Assembly (NCBI GenBank): GCA_009787135.1
Contig: WRGP01000217.1
Coordinates: 1 to 14,619, forward strand
Direction: 5' to 3'
Origin: Bacillota bacterium
GTDB taxonomy: Bacteria > Bacillota > Clostridia > Christensenellales > Aristaeellaceae
DNA: 14,619 bases
Part shown: positions 1 through 5,655 of the stretch, one piece after another
Layout of the letters: every line of letters begins with the position of its first letter
Numbering within the stretch: the first letter of the stretch is position 1
Notes under the pieces: generated by a model
What the model saw: only the letters and a program-made list of their open reading frames with translations
Databases searched by the model: none
What the model was told of the DNA's origin: nothing
Position numbers and translations under genes: made by a program

Positions 1-89
1 TTCCCACGGCAACTTAGCTACAACCGGGTAGTAGAACTCATGCCGTCACTCATTGCTCCTCTGACATTGTACCTCATACATCATGCTTT
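1..89. repeat. Long direct repeat, copy 1 (partner at 537-625)
   Basis: Bases 5-89 match 541-625 without a gap, with 5 mismatches in 85 that I counted by eye; the offset is 536 bp. The window starts inside the repeat, so its true left end is unknown. Read on the minus strand, the repeat enters the last codons of the Ig-like ORF and supplies its stop (shared ...KH-D/N-V-stop). It then continues into sequence with stops in all frames. It may be a duplication scar or a cassette-boundary sequence; I cannot assign it to a known repeat family. Confidence 0.85.
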
Positions 90-406
90 ACCATTGTGTC
101 TGCATAGATATTTGAATCGGTAGGCAGCGGCACAACATACCATACACCATCTTTCCATGTTTCTATTGAATACGACGGCTCCACAAAACCTATGGGCGTT
201 TGAATAGCGCTTTCTATGCGCATTTTGATAGATTTTGGTTTGTTTTCGAGGATCGATGGCTCTACTGAAATACAAACAACATCAGGATTGCCAAACGAAC
301 TGTCTTGATAGGGAGATACTGGCAATCCCTCGGCGGATCCAGCCATGTATGCAAATATGCTCAGAAGCATGATACCTGCAATGGCAATTCTTTTTCTATT
401 CTTCAT
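74..406 (-). CDS. Secreted Ig-like domain protein, probably C-terminally truncated
   Basis: The protein has 110 residues from the ATG at 406, chosen because a signal peptide (MKNRKR, then a hydrophobic stretch, then AGSAEG) begins there and GAAAGG lies about 10 nt upstream. An in-frame ATG at 478 would add 24 residues that look like non-coding sequence. After the signal peptide come an SVEPSIL...IKMRIES strand pattern and then YSIETWKDGVWYVVPLP, typical of a small bacterial Ig-like (Big_14-type) domain in Firmicutes secreted or lipoproteins. That family normally continues with further beta strands after this motif, whereas here the ORF ends about 15 residues later inside the direct repeat. 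I infer truncation. There is no lipobox cysteine. The family assignment rests on memory of the motif and is moderate. The product is probably exported and of unknown role, and may be a non-functional remnant. Confidence 0.5.
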   Translation of the reverse strand: MKNRKRIAIAGIMLLSIFAYMAGSAEGLPVSPYQDSSFGNPDVVCISVEPSILENKPKSIKMRIESAIQTPIGFVEPSYSIETWKDGVWYVVPLPTDSNIYADTMVKHDV

Positions 407-536
407 GGCAGCGTTGCCTTTCACAATTATGGCGTTGAGTGAACTGATGACGATAATCATCTGGTTCCATTTGTCCAATCACAGAACCTTCAAATGGTAT
501 TATAAAAACTACGTCAGCACCGCTCTTCGCCCTTAT

Positions 537-625
537 TTTTCACGGCAACGTAGCTGCAACCGGGTGGTACAACTCATGCCGTCACTCATTGCTCCTCTGA
601 CATTGTACCTCATACATTATGCTTT
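537..625. repeat. Long direct repeat, copy 2 (partner at 1-89)
   Basis: This is the second copy of the 85-89 bp repeat, in the same orientation and 536 bp from copy 1. On the minus strand it begins at the end of the GNAT fragment (sharing KH-N-V-stop with the Ig-like ORF) and ends next to a T-run at 536-540. The distance between copies equals one small gene plus its flanks, as in a tandem or cassette-like arrangement. Five substitutions separate the copies, so the duplication is not very recent. Confidence 0.85.
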
Positions 626-755
626 GCTTTTCCATTCAAACCATCGAACACTTCATCATCGGGTACACCTTGCTCATCGATGAACACTCTTTTTCGAATT
701 TCGTCAGCGATGGTACAGAGTTCACCGGATTTATTTCAATTTTAATGACTGACAT
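610..755 (-). pseudogene. GNAT acetyltransferase, frameshifted N-terminal fragment
   Basis: An ATG at 755, with GGGGAAA upstream, opens MSVIKIEIN and then leaves the family frame. Moving to the next frame after about nine codons gives TIADEIRKRVFIDEQ followed by GVPDDEVFDGL and KAKHNV-stop. This is the signature N-terminus of GNAT N-acetyltransferases (IRxxVFIxEQGVPxxxEFDGLD). A complete enzyme needs about 140 residues; only about 45 are present, and the acetyl-CoA-binding part is missing. The reading stops inside the direct repeat. The fragment therefore carries both a frameshift and a 3' truncation and cannot be an active enzyme. It lies 30 bp downstream of the membrane-protein gene and may once have been co-transcribed with it. 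Confidence 0.65.
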
Positions 756-785
756 ATTGTTGTTTCCCCGCTTTCCCCTAATCGA

Positions 786-1406
786 CTACCAAGGCAAAAA
801 AGATAAAACATAAAATTTAACCAAAACAAGCGATAGCGCTGCTGCCACAAGGGTGACAAAACCTCTTTGTTTCCATGTTTTTGGCAATATCATTATCAGT
901 ATAAGCGCAAAAATCAAATCCAAAATGAGCGGTATTTTATAGGTATAATAGGCAGGATGCCCTTCTGCGATAAGCATGGCGATAGGAATTGACGCACAAA
1001 TAATCGCGATCCGACCCTTTCCCCGCGAAAACCAAACGACAAATCCACCAATGGGGGAAAGCAACGCGATGATAAGCCATCCTAAAAAATACGCTCTTGG
1101 GAAAAAGCCAAGTGCCAGCGACCCATATGCATAATAAGATATAAGCATCGCAAGAAAAAATATCAGCGTATGAAGTGCCGATAACAATGGAGAGCGGCTA
1201 AAAGCGGCAATCAATGTAGCCGCGAAAATCCATACCCCCAAGTATGTGCCAATCTCTCCCATAACAGATACACTATCTGTTGCCTTTGCGATAAATCCCA
1301 AAATCAACCCAATGAGTATAACGAGTAAAACAAATAGCGCTTCACGCTTGGCATTGACCTTTTCGGGATATTCTCGTATTATTCCAAATTTTTCTTTTAT
1401 GGACAT
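786..1406 (-). CDS. Multi-pass membrane protein of unknown function (DUF6518-like)
   Basis: The protein has 206 residues with a short charged N-terminus (residues 1-22) and about six hydrophobic segments separated by short loops, ending LSFLPW at the membrane edge. Motif-like stretches include GTYLGVWIF, AFSRSPLLSALH and ISYYAYGS. These remind me of the uncharacterised DUF6518 membrane family, but I could not check this. The ATG at 1406 follows a weak AGTAGG site about 10 nt upstream. A well-formed promoter sits 80-110 bp upstream (1489-1517) and is shared in sequence with the methyltransferase gene. It has no catalytic residues that I can recognise; a transport, immunity or membrane-integrity role would be a guess. 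The gene looks intact, unlike its downstream neighbours. Confidence 0.7.
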   Translation of the reverse strand: MSIKEKFGIIREYPEKVNAKREALFVLLVILIGLILGFIAKATDSVSVMGEIGTYLGVWIFAATLIAAFSRSPLLSALHTLIFFLAMLISYYAYGSLALGFFPRAYFLGWLIIALLSPIGGFVVWFSRGKGRIAIICASIPIAMLIAEGHPAYYTYKIPLILDLIFALILIMILPKTWKQRGFVTLVAAALSLVLVKFYVLSFLPW

Positions 1407-1479
1407 AACGCAATACCTACTTGATTATAAAATATAAATTTTTCCCGCATGATTAGCTATAGCATACGGCAACGTCTTG

Positions 1480-1553
1480 ACCATATAGAATATAACATAA
1501 ATTTATGAACGATTCAATATAATGACACCTTTTTTAGTGGGGTGCCGCTTTTT
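1480..1553. repeat. Promoter-bearing repeat module, copy A (partner 5656-5729)
   Basis: The 74 bp align gap-free with 5656-5729 at a constant offset of 4176, with about 17 mismatches. The best-conserved parts are the two promoter hexamers with their flanks and a terminal GGGGTGYCGCTTTTT block (1539-1553). Copy A is upstream of the membrane-protein gene and copy B is upstream of the methyltransferase gene, in the same orientation relative to each. Confidence 0.75.
1489..1517 (-). promoter_or_regulatory. SigmaA-type promoter of the membrane-protein gene
   Basis: On the minus strand the -35 is TTGAAT (1512-1517), the spacer is 17 nt, and the -10 is TATATT (1489-1494), followed by CTATATGG. Start of transcription would fall near 1482, about 76 nt before the ATG at 1406. 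Both hexamers and the spacer length are conserved in the copy at 5665-5693. Confidence 0.65.
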
Positions 1554-1577
1554 CCAATGTACCGCATTTTTATCGCT

Positions 1578-1624
1578 TTAGACAAAACAAAAACACCCAC
1601 ATAGGGCGCTTTTGTTTTGTCTAA
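1578..1624. terminator. Perfect 15-bp inverted repeat, possible bidirectional terminator
   Basis: The arms TTAGACAAAACAAAA (1578-1592) and its exact reverse complement (1610-1624) enclose a 17-nt loop. On the plus strand the right arm is followed by GTTTTTCTTTT. The stem is A/T-rich apart from a few G-C pairs, so it is weaker than a classical intrinsic terminator, but its perfection and T-tract support one. It sits between the CHAT gene and the next promoter downstream of it. Confidence 0.5.
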
Positions 1625-1642
1625 GTTTTTCTTTTGATTTGT

Positions 1643-1670
1643 GTATAGACGTCACCTTTGATACAACCTC
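1643..1670. repeat. Inverted repeat A', left end of module 1 (partner 4717-4744)
   Basis: The core AGACGTCACCTTTGATACAA (1647-1666) is the exact reverse complement of 4721-4740. Extending to 28 bp adds only two mismatches. The pair encloses the CHAT gene, the thioesterase and the zinc-ribbon gene. Such an arrangement fits terminal inverted repeats of a mobile or formerly mobile unit, but no transposase is visible between them. Confidence 0.8.
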
Positions 1671-1839
1671 ACCTCACTGCACCACATTAATACACGATTT
1701 AGCTCGGACCATGAGTGAAGGGTGCAAAATTACACGATTTGGCCTTCTCCACATAAACCCAAAACACACCAAGCAATATTAAAGGTAATTATATCCAGAA
1801 TAAAGCATTTAACATTTTATTGAGATCACCAGAGTGGTA
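1671..1839. other. Intergenic region with a short direct repeat
   Basis: No ORF of interest lies in this stretch. TACACGATTT occurs twice (1691-1700 and 1731-1740), 40 bp apart. Downstream of the CHAT stop there is only a weak 5-bp stem (ACCAG/CTGGT near 1829-1850) overlapping the stop region, too poor to call a terminator. Confidence 0.4.
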
Positions 1840-2892
1840 TCAGACTGGTCTTACAATAAAAATATCTTCTGCATGCAAGCCTTCTTTAACGCAAAGCTCG
1901 GGTGTATTCTCTTCCGGCATTCCTTCTAACAGCAGTGCCGCCTTTGCTTGTCGAAAAGATTTCTCAAGGTTCAATCCAAAACCTATTGCCGAGTAAAACT
2001 GTGCGGCAAAAACACGCGCAGCGTCATCACCGATAGATGTTGTCATACCTATTGCGGCTTCTATATGCTCCACAATAGCCTCTGCCTGCCCAAAAGAAAA
2101 ACAAGTGTTAAAGAACACCAGTCTTACCTTATCAGACACCGTTGCGATAGTCTGTACGATGGCTTCTTTTGTGATCAATTTAGGTGAACCATCTGTATTT
2201 TGTAATACTAATTCATCAGTAGCTGTACCATGTCCACTGAAATGGATGACATCAGGATTCACCTCGTTGATTGCCTGCAAAATATCAGGTGAGCGCACAG
2301 CCCAACGTGTGACAAATTCAACAGAATCTCGATGCTTCGATTTAGTTATTGTTTCATGGATTGCTCTAGCCTCTTCATCCAAGCGTAATGGAACCGAGAC
2401 AATTGGATTTGAAGCCATAAACAGCACTTTTATTCTTTCGGGAATTTTCTGCAAATCAATAACTGCTCTTCGCAAATCTTCCTGCATCATCCCGTGTTGT
2501 GTGAGAGTATTGGCTATTGCTTGCATTTCTCGTTTATTATGATCCAAACGTTTCTTTTCTTCTGCCTGACTTTTCTTTTGCACTCGTAATTCTTCAGCTC
2601 GGAGTTTCTTTTCCTCCGTCGAAATATCCTTTTCTTTTTGTGCTATCTTTTTGTCAATAGCTGCTATTTTATCGTTCGCCTTCGATATTTCAGATTCTGC
2701 TCTCGCAATTTCATTGAGTTTCGATTTTATGGTTGATTGCGATTTTGTAGATGTCATTGTACTTTTTGCAGACAACACTTTTTGTTGTTGAGTAGACACC
2801 TTCTTACTCTCGTTTGCCTTATCTTGTGAGAGCTTCGCTAACTCATCTTTTTTTCGCATCACATTATTTCTATACGTTTCAATCATCGCCAT
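1840..2892 (-). CDS. Coiled-coil CHAT-domain (caspase-like) protease
   Basis: The protein has 350 residues. Residues 5-125 are very rich in K, E, Q, S and A with heptad-like spacing, indicating a long coiled coil. A linker holding TQHGMMQEDLRRA follows, then the CHAT domain (about 153-350) opening IKVLFMASNP...LRLDEEARAI. The predicted catalytic dyad is His221 in HFSGHG and Cys264 in FFNTC, both in the expected context; the domain finishes with the usual FAAQFYSAI...SFRQAKAAL helix. CHAT proteins are cysteine proteases of the caspase/separase clan. Bacterial ones often act as effectors in anti-phage or programmed-death systems, with an N-terminal sensing or adaptor region; here that region is the coiled coil. 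There is no signal peptide, so it is cytosolic. The ATG at 2892 has GAGAGG 9 nt upstream; a second ATG two codons later is possible. No gasdermin, TPR, STAND or nuclease partner is adjacent, so its substrate and trigger are unknown. Confidence 0.85.
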   Translation of the reverse strand: MAMIETYRNNVMRKKDELAKLSQDKANESKKVSTQQQKVLSAKSTMTSTKSQSTIKSKLNEIARAESEISKANDKIAAIDKKIAQKEKDISTEEKKLRAEELRVQKKSQAEEKKRLDHNKREMQAIANTLTQHGMMQEDLRRAVIDLQKIPERIKVLFMASNPIVSVPLRLDEEARAIHETITKSKHRDSVEFVTRWAVRSPDILQAINEVNPDVIHFSGHGTATDELVLQNTDGSPKLITKEAIVQTIATVSDKVRLVFFNTCFSFGQAEAIVEHIEAAIGMTTSIGDDAARVFAAQFYSAIGFGLNLEKSFRQAKAALLLEGMPEENTPELCVKEGLHAEDIFIVRPV

Positions 2893-3193
2893 ACCTAATT
2901 ACCTCTCCTCTTTGTACGTAGCATCGGCATTATCGTTTTTTGGATTGCATAGGTTTTAAAAAAATACAGCCAATGCACATCATACGCCCTCTACTTTCAT
3001 GCACAATACTACCACAATAAGTGCCAGCAGGCAAGTATCAACTGCACACTCGTCGAATCATTCCAGCGATGCACTACACATTCATCCCCCTGGTTTAAAG
3101 ATCCACCGCCAGAACCCGGGCATCCAGTAAACTAGGAAGGTAAGTAACAAGCTCGCTCACGCTCCGAATGAAGACAATACGACCATATATATA
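2893..3193. other. Intergenic region, no gene recognised
   Basis: About 300 bp separate the CHAT start from the thioesterase stop. I see no convincing ORF, no strong hairpin followed by a T-tract and no clear -35/-10 pair. The strong ribosome binding site of the CHAT gene (AGGAGAGG, about 2901-2908 on the minus strand) is at its left edge. The CHAT promoter should lie here but I cannot place it with confidence. Confidence 0.4.
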
Positions 3194-3736
3194 TCATGGC
3201 TTCTCTTTATTTGCTTTCGCAATAAAGCGCTCAGCATCAACAATCACGCGAGTATGCTTGCCATTCCCGATTTCTTTCGTTCCATCGGCGGCTGTTACCA
3301 TAAATTCAACTTTGCGCCCGAAAACATACTCTATTGTGGCAGTTGCCGTTATTTCCGTACCGATAGGACTTGCGGCGACATGCGACACGTTGATATGCGT
3401 CCCGACAGATGTTTGCCCTGGCTCGATCCCCTCGGCAAGACAATCGCAGGCCGCGTGTTCCATCAACGCGATCATCATCGGTGTGGCAAACACGTCGAGG
3501 TTTCCGCTCCCGACCGCTTTTGCCGTATTCGTCTCCGTGACGGTTATGCGCGCTGTCGCGGTTTTACCAAGAGTTATCTTCGATTCAATAACGCCGTCCT
3601 GCAAGGCAAAGACCGACGCGACAATGTGTTTGCATAAGCAGTCACCGCCGCTCCCGACGCCGCAAATCAACAGTTCCATTTGAGCTTCGCGGAACTCGGT
3701 TCCTTTTCCTCCGTCACGGTTTAAAGCCGCCCCCAT
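3194..3736 (-). CDS. FlK-like hotdog thioesterase with N-terminal extension
   Basis: Residues from about 50 to 180 are a complete fluoroacetyl-CoA-thioesterase-like hotdog domain: KITLGKTATARITVTETNTA, then GSGNLDVFATPMMIALME, GTHINVSHVAASPIGT, and GTHERF-type GNGKHTRVIVDAERFIAKAN. The catalytic residues of Streptomyces FlK (Thr42, Glu50, Gly69, His76) correspond to Thr85, Glu93, Gly112 and His119 with identical spacing. Members usually hydrolyse small acyl-CoA thioesters in the cytosol. Family proteins are about 125-140 residues, so the first 48 or so here are extra. They include a Cys-rich stretch (LICGVGSGGDCLCKH) I do not recognise. The ATG at 3736 has GAGAGG 11 nt upstream and abuts the stop of an upstream remnant. 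Met20 and TTG at codon 45 lack good ribosome binding sites. The extension may be a fusion with a remnant gene. The local base composition is GC-richer than the flanking island. Confidence 0.8.
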   Translation of the reverse strand: MGAALNRDGGKGTEFREAQMELLICGVGSGGDCLCKHIVASVFALQDGVIESKITLGKTATARITVTETNTAKAVGSGNLDVFATPMMIALMEHAACDCLAEGIEPGQTSVGTHINVSHVAASPIGTEITATATIEYVFGRKVEFMVTAADGTKEIGNGKHTRVIVDAERFIAKANKEKP

Positions 3737-3865
3737 TCAAGCGCACACCTCTCCCTCGCCTGACAACAGCACGCCCCAATCGGCATCCGCGTCCAGCTTA
3801 TCATAGGCGATGACAAGAGCGCCATACAGCGCAAGCCCAAGTGCGTAGGCATTTTCCTGAACAGT
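3737..3865 (-). pseudogene. C-terminal remnant of an unidentified gene upstream of the thioesterase
   Basis: A 42-codon open stretch reads ...QENAYALGLALYGALV, then IAYDKLDADADWGVLL and ends GEVCA-TGA, with the TGA directly followed by the thioesterase ATG. The codon use and composition look like a real, GC-richer gene, but there is no start codon: a TAG lies just upstream at 3866-3868. I read this as the 3' tail of a gene that was once translationally coupled to the thioesterase and was cut at about 3866. I do not recognise the family. Confidence 0.4.
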
Positions 3866-3964
3866 CTACATTATACGATATATTCAAGGTTTTTGAAGGC
3901 TTGCTTTGTCTGTGTACCAGAGGTAAAACTGATACGGAAACATAATAAATTGGAGAAAAACCGT

Positions 3965-4051
3965 ATGGAAGATAAGCACAAAAGAGAAACGATTACCTCA
4001 ACCTGTCCTGTGGAATGTGCCCTTTGCGGCGCGAAAGACCCGAAAACATAA
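3965..4051 (+). pseudogene. Short lead ORF of the zinc-ribbon gene, separated by a +1 frameshift
   Basis: An ATG at 3965 with GGAG about 9 nt upstream opens a 28-codon ORF: MEDKHKRETITSTCPVECA, then LCGAKDPKT-stop. It contributes CxxxCxxCG, which would be the first half of a zinc ribbon whose second half (CQNQNC) lies at the start of the next ORF in the +1 frame. The two ORFs overlap from 4017 to 4051, so one skipped base in that interval would join them. Confidence 0.4.
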
Positions 4052-4622
4052 ACCCGAGCAAAAAACAAAAGCATCAAACGATGAGCTATGGGTATGCCAG
4101 AACCAAAATTGTGGAGCGACCGTCAGCATAGATAATACGGCTTTACACGTTGAAATTATCGCCATTTTAGCGCGGATGATCGACGAGCCGTCAATAGTAC
4201 TTCCGAACAGCATCCCATATGCAGACGAGCCATCAAAAGACGAGCGACCAAAGAGCAGTATTGACCAGGCATCAGATTACTTCGTATTCCAGAAGGATAA
4301 AGTGAAAAAAGCACTCTTCGCATTCGCAAAAGATACATACCGACATGTTGATAACCGGCAAAGAAAGGCTTATATTGTGATGGTGGCATCTGATAAAGCA
4401 GAGCTGCTCTCTTGTGTTATGTACGAGATCTTCAAACGTATAGTAATGAAAATTCAGCTTGGAGACGGCATCGTTCGGCTGATTCTAAAAAACAACCAAG
4501 TGGTGGATAAGAAGAACGATCAAGTAGTATGCAACGATACTATAGACCGCATGCTGGGGATAAAATTCTATCCGCTCCTCTGGTGCATCGTGTATTTTTG
4601 CGGCCGTTTGTCTGCCCAATGA
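4017..4622 (+). CDS. Zinc-ribbon protein, likely C-terminal part of a decayed serine recombinase
   Basis: The 201-codon ORF begins at GTG 4017 without a good ribosome binding site, so its true beginning is probably the frameshifted lead ORF at 3965. Visible features are a half zinc ribbon (Cys27 and Cys32 in VCQNQNCGATVSID), a variable hydrophilic middle, and a C-terminal segment (about 128-165) ELLSCVMYEIFKRIV...GDGIVRLILKNNQVV. The last resembles the strand-rich tail (FxxxVxRIxVxxDGxIxxxLKNGQEI) after the coiled coil in large clostridial serine recombinases. The catalytic resolvase domain is absent from the window. If this reading is right, it is a remnant of the enzyme that once mobilised this region. 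It could instead be an unrelated small DNA-binding protein. A good terminator follows at 4681-4709. Confidence 0.45.
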   Translation: MPFAARKTRKHKPEQKTKASNDELWVCQNQNCGATVSIDNTALHVEIIAILARMIDEPSIVLPNSIPYADEPSKDERPKSSIDQASDYFVFQKDKVKKALFAFAKDTYRHVDNRQRKAYIVMVASDKAELLSCVMYEIFKRIVMKIQLGDGIVRLILKNNQVVDKKNDQVVCNDTIDRMLGIKFYPLLWCIVYFCGRLSAQ

Positions 4623-4680
4623 CGGCTGGCTTTTTGATGGACATCTCGCATGTTTTCGGTTAAAGTTTTACCGCTAAAAC

Positions 4681-4709
4681 AAAAACTCCCCTGTTATTGG
4701 GGAGTTTTT
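4681..4709. terminator. Bidirectional intrinsic terminator
   Basis: The arms AAAAACTCCCC and GGGGAGTTTTT form a perfect 11-bp stem with a 7-nt loop. The A-run and T-run give a U-tract on either strand. It ends the plus-strand zinc-ribbon transcript 59 nt after its stop and could also stop minus-strand readthrough from the methyltransferase gene. Confidence 0.85.
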
Positions 4710-4716
4710 GCCCTCT

Positions 4717-4775
4717 GAGATTGTATCAAAGGTGACGTCTTTACCTGGCTAAAGGGACAAACTTTGATAAAAGCA
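4717..4775. repeat. Back-to-back inverted repeats A and B (module junction)
   Basis: 4717-4744 is repeat A (partner A' at 1643-1670) and 4755-4772 is repeat B (partner B' at 5963-5980). Together they make a symmetric 46-bp imperfect palindrome (4724-4769): TATCAAAG, 7 nt, CTTTA, 6-nt centre CCTGGC, TAAAG, 7 nt, CTTTGATA. The 7-nt spacers differ (GTGACGT against GGACAAA), and it is these spacers that distinguish repeat type A from type B. Confidence 0.8.
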
Positions 4776-4840
4776 AACGGTATTTTGTTTTTGAGCTTGA
4801 AGATACCCCCTAATAGGAAACCCAGATAATTTTGTAGTAT

Positions 4841-5599
4841 CTATACTTTGGTTGCAAAATATAGACCATGCATACTGTTCCCAAGTATAGAGGGTACTTC
4901 GCAAGTTAATAAATGGTATTCCATGTATTGCTGAAACGCCTTATCATCAAGAGAATTTATTTCACGAATGAAGGGATACATAGAGCCATCAATCCCAATA
5001 TCAGCAATTTCGTCTATTGAAAATTTATGGCTTAAACGTTTAATTTCATCAAAATTGGCCGCGTAGAATACACCATTTTTACCGTTGCGAATCACATTAT
5101 CCTCTGTGATTGCTTCACTTGGATTATATTTAAAATGGTTGAGAAACACAGCGTTTCTATTTATGTAAGAAAGCACTAACATACCATTGTTTTTCAGGAC
5201 TCTCAAGCATTCACTGACTAATCTTTCTCGTTTTGTTTCCTCATGTAGATGGTAATAAGCGCCCATACACAAAACAACATCAAAACTGTTGTCTTTGACT
5301 TCGGACATATCAAGCGCATTACAAAGGAAAATATCCTTCAAAAGGGACGCCCTTTCGTCTGATTTCATATAGTCAATATGTTTTTGCATTAAGTCGCCAG
5401 CCGTAACCTCAAACCCATTTTCTGCAAGCCAAAATGAATATCTTCCTGTTCCCGCACAACAATCAAACACATTTGAACAAGCGGGTAAATATTTATTAAG
5501 ATATTTTATTGTGGTTAGCCATTCGATTTTATGAGCGTTGTCACGAAACAAGCGTTGATCTTCATCATATTGGCAATAATATTCAACTAATGAATGCAT
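4841..5599 (-). CDS. Class I SAM-dependent methyltransferase
   Basis: The protein has 252 residues from the ATG at 5599, preceded by AAGAGGTG at proper spacing. The longer reading to an ATG at 5674 would start inside the promoter and is rejected. Rossmann-fold landmarks are motif I VFDCCAGTGRYSFWLAENG (44-62), the acidic strand-2 end TAGDLM (66-71), motif II NALDMSE (94-100), SFDVVLCMGAYYHLHEE (105-121) and motif III LRVLKNNGMLVLSYINR (132-148). This matches the UbiE/Methyltransf_11-type fold that transfers methyl groups from S-adenosylmethionine, usually to small molecules. The C-terminal about 90 residues are substrate-specific and I cannot read the substrate. It sits alone within an inverted-repeat pair (4755-4772 and 5963-5980), has its own promoter, and shares that promoter module with the membrane-protein gene. 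Confidence 0.85.
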   Translation of the reverse strand: MHSLVEYYCQYDEDQRLFRDNAHKIEWLTTIKYLNKYLPACSNVFDCCAGTGRYSFWLAENGFEVTAGDLMQKHIDYMKSDERASLLKDIFLCNALDMSEVKDNSFDVVLCMGAYYHLHEETKRERLVSECLRVLKNNGMLVLSYINRNAVFLNHFKYNPSEAITEDNVIRNGKNGVFYAANFDEIKRLSHKFSIDEIADIGIDGSMYPFIREINSLDDKAFQQYMEYHLLTCEVPSILGNSMHGLYFATKV

Positions 5600-5655
5600 G
5601 TCGCACCTCTTAATATCAAATTTTGTCCGCTTGCCAAACGCATTGCATTGCTTTA

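Noticed and set aside
1..625. Integron attC sites for the 85-bp repeats
   Set aside because: I looked for RYYYAAC and GTTRRRY core sites on both strands of both copies and found none, and the repeat is not an overall palindrome. No integron integrase is in the window.
3168..3683. 171-codon plus-strand ORF opposite the thioesterase
   Set aside because: Antisense to a gene with complete FlK catalytic residues; no ribosome binding site or domain.
3734..3739. In-frame TGA between remnant and thioesterase as a selenocysteine codon
   Set aside because: The ATG directly follows the TGA and has its own upstream AGAGG; no SECIS-like hairpin was evident downstream and neither part belongs to a known selenoprotein family.
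1840..5599. A complete known anti-phage system (for example gasdermin-protease, type III CRISPR-CHAT)
   Set aside because: Only the CHAT protein is present. There is no gasdermin-like pore protein, Cas gene, CRISPR repeat array, STAND ATPase or nuclease in the window.
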